DNA of 64,000 nt from Desulfobacteraceae bacterium (GTDB taxonomy: Bacteria; Desulfobacterota; Desulfobacteria; Desulfobacterales; SKZT01): NCBI GenBank assembly GCA_011389745.1, contig JAABTQ010000015.1:1-64000 (forward strand), given 5' to 3'. Each line of letters opens with the position of its first letter. Within the stretch, counting starts at the first letter, position 1. Below, in pieces: positions 51,664 to 60,262 of the stretch. The position numbers were made by a program, and so were the translations under genes. The notes beneath the pieces are model-generated. The model ran no database searches, was not told the DNA's origin, and worked only from the letters and a program-made list of their open reading frames with translations.

Positions 51664-52734
51664 ATGTCCATATCACGAAGACAGTTTCTAGGCTGGCTCG
51701 GTGCCGCAGGGACCGCGGGAGCCGGCGCTGCCGTGGGCAAAAAGGCCCATGCAGCTGCGAGTAAACGCTTTGAGGGATATCCTGATAGCGATGGTGTGCT
51801 GTTTGATTCCACTCGCTGTATCGGGTGTCGGAAGTGTGAAGAGGGCTGTCAGAAAGTTAATGAACTTCCTGAGCCGGATCGCCCGTTTGATGATCTGACG
51901 GTTTTAGAAATTAAGAGGCGCACCCGAGCCGGTGTTTATACGGTTGTCAATAAATATGACACCGGAGAAAACGGAAAAGGAACGGTATTTCGAAAAATCC
52001 AGTGCAACCACTGCTTGGAACCGGCGTGTGCATCTGCCTGTTTTGTAGCGGCTTTTACCAAAACACCTACAGGTGCGGTAACTTATGATGAATCCGTGTG
52101 TGTTGGCTGCCGGTATTGCATGATCGCATGTCCTTTTGAGATTCCAACTTATGAATATGATCAGCCTCTTACCCCCAAGATCGAAAAATGTACCATGTGC
52201 TATCCGAGAATCACCCAGGGGCTTTTACCGGGCTGTGTTGAAATATGTCCTGTTGAGGCACTTTCCTTTGGTAAACGAAAAGATCTTCTTCGTGAAGCCC
52301 GCGACAGGATTCAAAAGCATCCCAAACGTTATGTAGATCATATTTACGGTGAAAAAGAAATGGGTGGCACCAACTGGCTGTATCTTTCGGGTGTTGAATT
52401 TGAAAAAATGGGAATGCGGGAAGACCTGGGAACGACTTCTGCGCCTGAATTAACCCATGGCGCTCTATCTATTGTTCCCATGGTTGTGGGTTTATGGCCT
52501 GTATTGCTGACCGGTGTTTATGCTATTAATAAACGCAAGGAAAAAATCAACAGGGAAGAAAAGGAGCGGGCTGTTGCCGAGGCTTTGGGAAAAGCAAATG
52601 CCGAGGCGCAGGCAAAGCTGTCCCAAACCATGGAAAAAGCAGAAAATGATAAAAAGACAGAAATTGACACGGCAGTAAAAAAGGCGCTGGAAGAAGCCGC
52701 TAAGAAAGAATCTGATGATAAGGAGACCTCATAA
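51664..52734 (+). CDS. hmcB: HmcB, periplasmic iron-sulfur protein
   Basis: A 356-residue protein with a Tat signal ([20 protein letters not shown]). Four Fe-S motif groups are seen: [38 protein letters not shown] and [22 protein letters not shown]-terminal membrane helix (about 263-282, [20 protein letters not shown]) is followed by a long charged coiled-coil tail (about 290-356, rich in Glu, Lys and Ala). The tail is more extended than I would expect and may face the cytoplasm. Its stop overlaps the hmcC start (TAATG). Confidence 0.93.
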   Translation: MSISRRQFLGWLGAAGTAGAGAAVGKKAHAAASKRFEGYPDSDGVLFDSTRCIGCRKCEEGCQKVNELPEPDRPFDDLTVLEIKRRTRAGVYTVVNKYDTGENGKGTVFRKIQCNHCLEPACASACFVAAFTKTPTGAVTYDESVCVGCRYCMIACPFEIPTYEYDQPLTPKIEKCTMCYPRITQGLLPGCVEICPVEALSFGKRKDLLREARDRIQKHPKRYVDHIYGEKEMGGTNWLYLSGVEFEKMGMREDLGTTSAPELTHGALSIVPMVVGLWPVLLTGVYAINKRKEKINREEKERAVAEALGKANAEAQAKLSQTMEKAENDKKTEIDTAVKKALEEAAKKESDDKETS

Positions 52735-53903
52735 TGTCAGATACAACAGCACATGTGGGCAGCCCCAGATATTCGGCATTTAATGTCATTGCCGGTATCA
52801 TTCTTGCCCTTGGCCTGGTAGTGACTGTATTAAGGTTTAGCGGAGGTTTATCTTCCGTAACCAATTTGGACGATTACAATCCATGGGGGATTTGGATCGG
52901 ATTTGATCTCATGGTTGGTGTAGCTCTTGCAGCCGGTGGGTATGTGACTTCCGCTGCTGTTTATATTTTCGGGATGAAAAAATTTCATTCAGCGGTCCGC
53001 CCTGCGGTTCTGACAGGCTTTTTGGGGTACACGCTGGTGGTTATTGCTTTGCATTACGATGTCGGTCGTCCGTGGAGACTTCCATACCCCTTTATTATGC
53101 AACAGGGAACCACTTCCTTGCTTTTTGAGGTGGCTGCTTGTGTTGCTCTCTATTTGACCGTACTGTTTCTTGAGTTCTCACCCGCGGCACTGGAGTGGCT
53201 GGGATTGGAACGTGCCAGAAACTGGGCTGTCAAGCTGACCCTGGTCTTGACCATATTTGGGGTTATCTTATCCACATTGCATCAATCTTCACTCGGAGCT
53301 CTGTTTTTGATTGCACCCTCCAAGCTTCACCCGCTCTGGTATTCACCATTTATACCCTTGTACTTTTTTGTATCCAGTGTCATCGCAGGGCTTTCCATGG
53401 TCATATGCGAAAGCAGCATGTCGTATAAATATTTTAAAGACAAGATGGATGACACGCATATGAAGGAAAAAGAAAGCGTGACTTTAGGTTTCGGTAAAGC
53501 GGCGTCATTGGTGCTTGCGGGATATTTTGTCATCAAAGTTATAGGTATTGCCTCCGATAACAATTGGAGCCTGCTGGCAACCGGATATGGTGCATGGTAT
53601 CTGGTAGAGCTTCTTGGATTTGTCGCCCTTCCCTGTTTTCTCTATGCCGTTGGTGTAAGAGAAAAAAATATTACTTTAATTAAATGGACCGCTGCATGGA
53701 CTGTTTTAGGAATTGTCGTCAACCGTCTCAACGTGTCCTGGATAGCATTCAACTATCATTTGCCCTCCAGTGAACGGTATTTTCCTCACATAGCAGAAAT
53801 AGTCATTTCTATATTTCTGGTAACTGTTGGTATCCTTATTTTTAGATATATTGTCACCCGGATGCCTATTTTGTATGAAGACCCGGATTATCCGCAGCAC
53901 TGA
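52734..53903 (+). CDS. hmcC: HmcC, NrfD-like membrane subunit
   Basis: A 389-residue membrane protein with about ten helices (FNVIAGIILALGLVVTVLRF, GIWIGFDLMVGVALAAGGYV, TSLLFEVAACVALYLTVLFL and others). GFDLMVGVALAAGG and HYDVGRPWRLPYPFIMQQGT are NrfD-family features. It likely interacts with menaquinone. The start ATG overlaps the hmcB stop by one base; the hmcD start is 16 bp after its end. Confidence 0.94.
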   Translation: MSDTTAHVGSPRYSAFNVIAGIILALGLVVTVLRFSGGLSSVTNLDDYNPWGIWIGFDLMVGVALAAGGYVTSAAVYIFGMKKFHSAVRPAVLTGFLGYTLVVIALHYDVGRPWRLPYPFIMQQGTTSLLFEVAACVALYLTVLFLEFSPAALEWLGLERARNWAVKLTLVLTIFGVILSTLHQSSLGALFLIAPSKLHPLWYSPFIPLYFFVSSVIAGLSMVICESSMSYKYFKDKMDDTHMKEKESVTLGFGKAASLVLAGYFVIKVIGIASDNNWSLLATGYGAWYLVELLGFVALPCFLYAVGVREKNITLIKWTAAWTVLGIVVNRLNVSWIAFNYHLPSSERYFPHIAEIVISIFLVTVGILIFRYIVTRMPILYEDPDYPQH

Positions 53904-53919
53904 TCAAATGGAGAAAACC

Positions 53920-54045
53920 ATGGAAATACATACGCTTCATGACTTTTTTAGTCATACAAAGGGAATTATTTATATCTTAATTATAGCAATCCTGATCGGA
54001 ATGACAGTTTTTTGGAAGTTTCTGACAGGAGGAGACGAGGACTAG
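53920..54045 (+). CDS. hmcD: HmcD, 41-residue membrane subunit
   Basis: ATG 53920 has GGAG 6 bp upstream; ATG 53908, in frame, would add four residues. The protein MEIHTLHDFFSHTKGIIYIL ... has one helix (about 14-33, GIIYILIIAILIGMTVFWKF) and an acidic end (GGDED). Position between hmcC and hmcE and size match the small HmcD of Desulfovibrio. Its job in the complex is unknown. Confidence 0.85.
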   Translation: MEIHTLHDFFSHTKGIIYILIIAILIGMTVFWKFLTGGDED

Positions 54046-54135
54046 TGTTTGTCTTATAATGCCGCGAAGCAACCGCTTTTTTTATACGACGTTAATTAAT
54101 TAACCACCAAACGGATTGGAGCGAGGAGAAGTCTC

Positions 54136-54816
54136 ATGTACCAATTTGTCACCGGCCCGCTGGCGTGGGTGGCTTTTACCGTATTTTTCGTAGGGATCAT
54201 TGTCCGAATTGTCCTCTATATCAGAGGGTTAGACTGGCAGCTTGATCGGGTAGCCTACAGGCCGCATCTGAAATATGGCATCAAGGGTGCTTTAAGATCC
54301 ATATTTTTCTGGCTTGTGCCTTTTGGCACCCAAAGTTGGCGATACTACAAAGGCATGACCATCCTGGTGTTTGTCTTTCATATCGGACTGATTTTTACTC
54401 CAATATTTTTAAAAGGACATAATATTATTCTGGAAGAAAGATGGGGATTCAGTTTTCCCACCATCTCTGAAAGAACCGCAGACCTGATGACCATTGCGGT
54501 GATAATTTCCGGATTTATCCTGCTGCTGAGAAGAATTGCCTTTCCCGAAGTGAGAATCCTGACCACCGCCTATGACGTTTTGATTTGGGCCATTGCCATG
54601 GCCCCTTTTATAACCGGTTTCGTGGCATATCACCAGATGGGGGGGAACTATCAATTCTGGTTGATTTTACATATTTTGTCAGGTGAAATTATGCTGATGG
54701 CAATTCCCTTTACCAAACTGAGCCATTTTATCCTGTTTTTCATGTCAAGGATGCAGTTGGGAATGGATTTTGGTATCAAACGGGGTGGAATGAAAAACAA
54801 AGGCTTTGCCTGGTAA
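54136..54816 (+). CDS. hmcE: HmcE, cytochrome b-like membrane subunit
   Basis: A 226-residue protein with about five helices (AWVAFTVFFVGIIVRIVLYI, GMTILVFVFHIGLIFTPIFL, LMTIAVIISGFILLLRRIAF, FWLILHILSGEIMLMAIPFT). Histidines in FVFHIGL and LHILSGE resemble NarI-type haem b ligands. ATG 54136 lies downstream of GAGGAGAAG. It transfers electrons across the membrane with HmcC and HmcF. The gene follows hmcD after 90 bp. Confidence 0.9.
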   Translation: MYQFVTGPLAWVAFTVFFVGIIVRIVLYIRGLDWQLDRVAYRPHLKYGIKGALRSIFFWLVPFGTQSWRYYKGMTILVFVFHIGLIFTPIFLKGHNIILEERWGFSFPTISERTADLMTIAVIISGFILLLRRIAFPEVRILTTAYDVLIWAIAMAPFITGFVAYHQMGGNYQFWLILHILSGEIMLMAIPFTKLSHFILFFMSRMQLGMDFGIKRGGMKNKGFAW

Positions 54817-54878
54817 AATAGTACCTGAAAGTTTCAAAAAGAATAACCTTTAAACCCGAATAATAGGAATTGAAAAAA

Positions 54879-56264
54879 ATGCCTGAAGGGATTCTTTGCA
54901 ATAAAATACCATGTAAAACAAAGGAAATGCTTAACGCACTTCTTTCTGATAAGAGCGGCAAGCAGTATTATAATGAAATGAATCATCTGCAAATTAATAC
55001 AGAGGCACTTGCCGCCACAATTAAAAAAACCTTAAAATCCAGAATGAAAACCTGGTTGGAAATATGTGCCCATTGTGGCATGTGTGCGGACAGTTGCTTT
55101 TTGTATCTGGCCAACAATAAAGATCCGAAGCAGGTTCCTTCGTATAAAATACAATCGACCCTTGGTGAAATTGTCCGTCGCAAAGGTGATGTGGACAACG
55201 CTTTCATGCAAATGTGTATGGACACTGCCTGGTCAAAATGCACATGTTGTAACCGATGTGGAAGCTTTTGTCCGTTTGGTATCGATATGGGGGTTATGTT
55301 TGGATATTTACGAGGTCTTTGTTTCTCACAAGGCTTTGTTCCGTGGGAGTTAAAAATCGGATCTGGTATGCATCGTATTTTCCATGCACAAATGGATGTC
55401 ACCACTGAAGACTGGGTTGAGACTTGTGAGTGGATGGCCGAGGAATATGAAGAAGATTGGCCGGGTTTGAAAATTCCGGTAGATGTTCAAAATGCGGATA
55501 TCATGTATACGGTTAATGCTCGTGAGCCGAAACATTACCCTGAGGATCTTGCCGAAGCCGCCATACTTTTTCATATAGCTGGTGAAAACTGGACGGTTCC
55601 AAGCGAGGGTTGGGAAGAGACCAGCCTGGCAATGTTTGCCGGAGATTGGGAAGCTTGCAAGATTCAGGTCAACACGGTATATGATGCCATGAGGAGGCTA
55701 AAACCCAAGAGAATGGTGGTTACTGAATGTGGCCACGCCTATCGTGCCACTGTAATCGAAGGGCCGTACTGGGCGGGCTTAAAAGACGGTAAAACCCCTG
55801 TTCCGAGTTTTCACTACGTGGAATGGGTTGCCGAAGCTCTGAGGACCGGAAAACTCAAGATTGATCCGTCAAAGAAAATCAAGGAGCCGGTGACGTACCA
55901 GGATTCCTGCAACTATATTAGAAATGCCGGGCTTGCTGATTGCGCTCGCGAAATCATGAGCTATATTGCCGAAGATTTTCGTGAAATGACCCCGTGCCGT
56001 GAGCATAATTTCTGTTGCGGAGGTGGCGGTGGGTTCAACGGTCTTGGAAGATACCGTGAACAAAGAAATATCGGTTTGAAGATAAAAAGAGACCAGATTC
56101 TTGCCACTGAAGCCAAGCTGGTAATAGCACCCTGCCATAATTGTTGGGACGCAATCCGCGACCTGGAAGAAATCTTTAAGGTCGGTATCCGATGGAGTTT
56201 TTTGAAACCGCTGTTACTCAAAATGGTTGTAGTTCCGGAACATCTGAAGCCACCCGAGGAGTAA
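54879..56264 (+). CDS. hmcF: HmcF, HdrD-like iron-sulfur protein
   Basis: A 461-residue cytoplasmic protein from ATG 54879 (MPEGILCNK); TTG 54870 is an alternative. Two Fe-S motifs, [15 protein letters not shown] and [18 protein letters not shown], are followed by two CCG-type regions ([13 protein letters not shown] and [20 protein letters not shown] and APCHNCWDA), the layout of HdrD/GlpC proteins. In the Hmc model it passes electrons on the cytoplasmic side to reductive reactions. The last canonical hmc gene; the next unknown gene follows 26 bp later. Confidence 0.92.
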   Translation: MPEGILCNKIPCKTKEMLNALLSDKSGKQYYNEMNHLQINTEALAATIKKTLKSRMKTWLEICAHCGMCADSCFLYLANNKDPKQVPSYKIQSTLGEIVRRKGDVDNAFMQMCMDTAWSKCTCCNRCGSFCPFGIDMGVMFGYLRGLCFSQGFVPWELKIGSGMHRIFHAQMDVTTEDWVETCEWMAEEYEEDWPGLKIPVDVQNADIMYTVNAREPKHYPEDLAEAAILFHIAGENWTVPSEGWEETSLAMFAGDWEACKIQVNTVYDAMRRLKPKRMVVTECGHAYRATVIEGPYWAGLKDGKTPVPSFHYVEWVAEALRTGKLKIDPSKKIKEPVTYQDSCNYIRNAGLADCAREIMSYIAEDFREMTPCREHNFCCGGGGGFNGLGRYREQRNIGLKIKRDQILATEAKLVIAPCHNCWDAIRDLEEIFKVGIRWSFLKPLLLKMVVVPEHLKPPEE

Positions 56265-56290
56265 CTGAAACAAGTAGTTTTGGGACAGCA

Positions 56291-56827
56291 ATGAATATCG
56301 TGACACTTCAGCCCAACGGTTCGGTTTTTGAAAGTCGCAGACACCTGTCTGAGGACCCCCTTGAATTTTTGGGATACAAAGTGGAAATCGCCGAGAGGGC
56401 GACATTAAGAACTTTTTTTAAAATGGTCACAAAATATCCTCTGCTGGCGAGGCTCAATCCGTTTTTGCCCACATATATTAAGCACTATGGTTTGTGTGCG
56501 GAAAAAGATTGTTTTTATCCGGATATGGATTGTCTGGAATTGGATAAAACGGTGGAAATGATTGGTTTTCCCGGAGAACCTCGACTGGAAATTTATATAA
56601 CGCTTCATGGGGTAAAAGAAAACGAAAAAATCGATTTAAAGGATATCGGATTAGACAGCCTTCTGGATATGCCATTAAAACTGGGAAAATTAAAACATGT
56701 GGTTATGGGAGACAAGGTAGATATTTTCGAGTTTGATACAGTATTTACTTTCTTTGAGTTTATCGATGGAATTGTATGGGAACTTAGTTTTCTCGGAACC
56801 CTCACCGGATGCCCGTTAAGGAGGTAA
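56291..56827 (+). CDS. Unknown protein encoded after hmcF
   Basis: A 178-residue protein from ATG 56291 (MNIVTLQPNGSVFESRRHLS); the earlier in-frame ATG at 56192 lies deep inside hmcF and is rejected. The middle holds LCAEKDCFYPDMDCLELDKT, and the C-terminal half (KLGKLKHVVMGDKVDIFEFD, FTFFEFIDGIVWELSFLGT) looks like an alpha/beta or beta-sandwich domain. No membrane helix or known motif is seen. Its position between hmcF and the universal stress gene, with the stop in the next ribosome site, suggests it is co-transcribed with hmc. Function unknown. Confidence 0.75.
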   Translation: MNIVTLQPNGSVFESRRHLSEDPLEFLGYKVEIAERATLRTFFKMVTKYPLLARLNPFLPTYIKHYGLCAEKDCFYPDMDCLELDKTVEMIGFPGEPRLEIYITLHGVKENEKIDLKDIGLDSLLDMPLKLGKLKHVVMGDKVDIFEFDTVFTFFEFIDGIVWELSFLGTLTGCPLRR

Positions 56828-56829
56828 TG

Positions 56830-57759
56830 ATGTTCAATAGGATTTTGTTTGCGACGACCGCTTCACCCACCTGTGACAGCGCTGCCCACGTTGCTTTTGA
56901 TTTAGCTAAAAAATATAATTCGGATCTTTATGTCTATCATGTCCTGGGACTTCCCTCACGGGGTTTTGGTCACTTTGCCATGGATGCCCGGACCGGGGAA
57001 ACGGAACATGTGGGGCCTGATTATGAGGCATGGGTAATAGATGAAATCAACAACACTTACGCCAAGCAGTTGGCCGAATGCAAGACCGCTGTCATCGAAA
57101 CTCTGGCGGGTGTTCCCCACACTGAAATTCTACGAAAGGCGCGCAAGGAAAATGTGGACTTGATTGTCATGGGTGCGCATTCCAGGGAAGAAGACAAAGG
57201 GGCGATGCGCTATCGATCAATCGTAGGCAGCACTATGCAAAAAGTGGCCAAAAGCGCACGATGCCCTGTTCTTATTGTGGCAAGACCTTGCACTACCTGC
57301 TTGTGGTATTTTTCTAATATCGTTTTCGGAACCGATTTCTCTAAAGCATCTGATTCTGCTTTTACCTTCGCATTCCATATGGCAAGACATATTGGAAGTA
57401 AACTTTGGATTTTTCATGCTATGGATATGAGTTCCATGCATGCGGGCAAGATTCATTCTCAAAACGAGATTGAGGATAAAATCAAAGAGGCCAGGAAAAA
57501 GATCGATGAAAAATATGTTTCCAAGATGGGGGATTATGACAACTATGAGGTGGAAGTCTGGGAAGGTATTCCTTATGTTGAAATCCTGAAATTTGCCCGT
57601 GAGAAAAACGGCGATCTGATCGTCATGGCGCATCACACCCGGGAAATCGATCCGGATGAAGCTTTGCTGGGAAGTACCGTGGAACAGGTGGTATTACGAT
57701 CCAATTGTCCGGTAGCCAGTGTTAATCGACCAGACCATGCAGACCTCAGTATTGAATAA
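56830..57759 (+). CDS. Tandem universal stress protein (UspA-like)
   Basis: A 309-residue protein with two Usp domains: residues 1 to about 150 (FNRILFATTASPTCDSAAHV, VDLIVMGAHSREEDKGAMRY, GSTMQKVAKSARCPVLIVAR) and about 160-305 (FSNIVFGTDFSKASDSAFTF, GDLIVMAHHTREIDPDEALL, GSTVEQVVLRSNCPVASVNR). The G-x2-G-x(9)-GS(T) nucleotide-binding pattern is present in loose form. AAGGAGG ends 6 bp before ATG 56830 (ATG 56827 is also possible). It may link nucleotide status to the respiratory genes next to it. Confidence 0.9.
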   Translation: MFNRILFATTASPTCDSAAHVAFDLAKKYNSDLYVYHVLGLPSRGFGHFAMDARTGETEHVGPDYEAWVIDEINNTYAKQLAECKTAVIETLAGVPHTEILRKARKENVDLIVMGAHSREEDKGAMRYRSIVGSTMQKVAKSARCPVLIVARPCTTCLWYFSNIVFGTDFSKASDSAFTFAFHMARHIGSKLWIFHAMDMSSMHAGKIHSQNEIEDKIKEARKKIDEKYVSKMGDYDNYEVEVWEGIPYVEILKFAREKNGDLIVMAHHTREIDPDEALLGSTVEQVVLRSNCPVASVNRPDHADLSIE

Positions 57760-57786
57760 AATTTGATTCGGTAAATTACAGATCAT

Positions 57787-58188
57787 ATGGAGAAAGAAAA
57801 ACACAAGATTCTTGTTGTCGACGATGAACTGGACATGCGGGTCTATATCTCCACCGTATTGGAAACCAGTGGATACCGGGCTGTTGTAACCAAAAACGGT
57901 AAAGAGGGAGTTGAAACGGCCGTTAAAATCAATCCAGACCTGATTGTTTTGGATGTCATGATGCCCGGTGAAGGTGGCGTGCTCATGTATCGGACATTAA
58001 AAACCGATCCGAAACTGAAAAAAATTCCGGTTGTGATGTTATCGGCGGTGAAAAAAGAGATCTTTTTTCATTATTTGAAAATGTTGAATGTCAAGATGGA
58101 AAACAATATCTCAGAGCCTGAAGCATATCTGGAAAAACCGCCGGACCATGAAGATTTACTAAAGGTCATAAAAATACTTCTTAAATAA
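57787..58188 (+). CDS. Single-domain response regulator (receiver only)
   Basis: A 133-residue receiver domain with acidic pocket Asp12-Asp13, phospho-acceptor Asp56 in LIVLDVMMP, the conserved Ser/Ala switch in VVMLSAVKKE and a late Lys in YLEKPPDHE. No output domain. ATG 57787 after CATATGGAG. In Desulfovibrio the hmc operon is followed by the receiver-type gene rrf1; this gene holds a comparable place after a two-gene insertion, so it may be the functional counterpart (inference). Confidence 0.9.
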   Translation: MEKEKHKILVVDDELDMRVYISTVLETSGYRAVVTKNGKEGVETAVKINPDLIVLDVMMPGEGGVLMYRTLKTDPKLKKIPVVMLSAVKKEIFFHYLKMLNVKMENNISEPEAYLEKPPDHEDLLKVIKILLK

Positions 58189-58265
58189 GCAAAAGTTGCT
58201 CGCTCCGCCCGCCTGCACTTTTTCTTCCCCTTTGAAAAATCATTTGGAGAACGTTAAAAAGCGCA

Positions 58266-60212
58266 ATGGAAGAGAAGATATTACTTGTCGATGATGAGGA
58301 AGGTATCCGCAAAATTCTTGGAATTTCGCTTACCGATAGTGGATACCAGGTTTTTACAGCGGAAAATGGAGTAGAAGCCCTTAAAATTATCAGCAAAGAA
58401 AACCCATCCATTGTCCTCTCAGACATCAAGATGCCTGTCATGGACGGCCTCACTTTGTTAAGAAAAATCAGAAACGACTACCCCGAAACCGAGGTCATCA
58501 TGATCACTGCCCACGGGGATATGGACTCTGCTATCCAGAGCCTTAAGCTAAGCGCCGCTGATTTTATCACCAAACCGATCGATCCGGAAATCCTCGAAAT
58601 TGCGCTGAAGCGAGCCTTTGAAAAAATCACCATGCGCCGCCGATTAAAGGAATACACCGAAAATCTGGAGGAATTGGTGAGGGAAAAATCCGAACGACTG
58701 GTGGAGGTCGAACGTCTGGCTGCAGTAGGTCAGGCTGTCGAGGGTCTTTCCTCAGCACTGCAAGACATTGCGGGAGACCTGGAGGGTGGAATCAAATACT
58801 TTAATGAGATGCCCTGTTTTGTGGCTGTCCATAATCGGTTTTTGAAAGTTGTTGCGACAAACGAGCTTTATAAAAAACGATTGGGAAACAAGGTGGGCAT
58901 GGACAGCTGGCATATTTATCCGGCTTGTCGTCATCTGTCTGATTCAGAATTATTCGAAACCTGTCCGGTAGCCAAAACTTTTGAAACCGGTACAGGACAA
59001 AGATGCCATCAAAATATTGAATATTTGGACGGATCCGTGTTACCGGTCATGGTGCATACGGCTCCCATAAGAAACAGTGATGGAAATTTGGATCTGGTGC
59101 TTGAAATTTCAGCGGACATGTCGGAAATTAAACGTCTTCAGGAAAAATTGCGCACAACAGAGCAACGTTACCAGCAACTTTTCGACGAAGCCCCTTGCTA
59201 TATAACTGTGCAGGACAGAAGTTTAAAACTTCAGGCTGTTAACAATAGATTCCAGGAGGATTTCGGAGATGGCCGGGGATTTTGTTGTTATGAGGCTTAC
59301 AAGCACCGGGAAGAACCCTGTGAAAATTGTCCAGTGGTGAAAACTTTTGAGGATGGCAAATCTCATCAGTCCGAGATGGTTGTTACGTCAAGATCCAATG
59401 AAAAAATTCATGTGCTGATTACCACGGCCGCACTTCAAAATTCCTTCGGAGAAATTGCCCAGGTTATGGAGATGTCTACAAACATCACTAAGATTCGACA
59501 GTTACAAGACCATTTGTCTTCACTAGGTTTTCTGATCAGTTCCATTTCCCATGGCATCAAAGGTCTACTGACCGGCCTCGACGGTGGTATGTATCTGGTG
59601 GAATCGGGATTTTCCAAGGAAAATGAAAGGCAGGTCAGGGAAGGCTGGGAAGTGGTCAGGCTTATGGTCGAGCGAATACGCAATATGGTATTGGATATTC
59701 TCTACTATGCAAAGGAACGTGAATTAAAATGGGAGCGGGTGGACATTTTAAGTTTTGCGGAAGAACTGGTGTTTATGATGGAACCCAAAGTAACGGGAAA
59801 AAATATTGAGTTAGTGAAAAATTTCAGCAGTTCTGTCGGGGAATTTGAAATTGATCCGGGTGTGGCCAGGTCGGCCTTGATCAATATTTTGGAAAATGCC
59901 GTGGAAGCATGCCTGGAAGATAATACAAAAAATATTCATCAAATCGTTTTTGGAGTGTGTGAGGAAGGAAAACACATCCGTTTCGATGTATGGGATAACG
60001 GGGTTGGTATGGACCGGGATACCTGTGAAAAAATATTCACTTTGTTTTTTTCTTTAAAAGGACATATGGGAACGGGTTTAGGTCTTTTTATTTCCAATAA
60101 GATCATCCGTCAGCATGGCGGAGAAATTGTCGTGGAATCATCCCCCGGACAAGGATCCCATTTTACTGTCCGGATGCCCAAGCAACGAACCATGACAAAT
60201 GCGGCTTCATAA
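58266..60212 (+). CDS. Hybrid receiver-PAS-PAS-histidine kinase
   Basis: A 648-residue soluble protein. Receiver about 4-120 (Asp53 in IVLSDIKMP), a coiled coil (EYTENLEELVREKSERLVEV), two PAS domains (about 190-290 and 305-410), a dimerisation helix with the likely phospho-His in ISSISHGIKGLLTGLDGG, and an HATPase (ALINILENAVEACLED N-box, VWDNGVGMD G1, GTGLGLFIS G2). Both PAS domains carry the cysteine signature C-P-V-x-K-T-F-E-x-G, for example CENCPVVKTFEDGKS. No membrane helix. Likely reads a redox signal or partner phosphate and autophosphorylates. Confidence 0.9.
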   Translation: MEEKILLVDDEEGIRKILGISLTDSGYQVFTAENGVEALKIISKENPSIVLSDIKMPVMDGLTLLRKIRNDYPETEVIMITAHGDMDSAIQSLKLSAADFITKPIDPEILEIALKRAFEKITMRRRLKEYTENLEELVREKSERLVEVERLAAVGQAVEGLSSALQDIAGDLEGGIKYFNEMPCFVAVHNRFLKVVATNELYKKRLGNKVGMDSWHIYPACRHLSDSELFETCPVAKTFETGTGQRCHQNIEYLDGSVLPVMVHTAPIRNSDGNLDLVLEISADMSEIKRLQEKLRTTEQRYQQLFDEAPCYITVQDRSLKLQAVNNRFQEDFGDGRGFCCYEAYKHREEPCENCPVVKTFEDGKSHQSEMVVTSRSNEKIHVLITTAALQNSFGEIAQVMEMSTNITKIRQLQDHLSSLGFLISSISHGIKGLLTGLDGGMYLVESGFSKENERQVREGWEVVRLMVERIRNMVLDILYYAKERELKWERVDILSFAEELVFMMEPKVTGKNIELVKNFSSSVGEFEIDPGVARSALINILENAVEACLEDNTKNIHQIVFGVCEEGKHIRFDVWDNGVGMDRDTCEKIFTLFFSLKGHMGTGLGLFISNKIIRQHGGEIVVESSPGQGSHFTVRMPKQRTMTNAAS

Positions 60213-60262
60213 AAACCAAAAGCATATGTCTTAGGGGTAATTCGTTGCATACGAGGTGTTGC

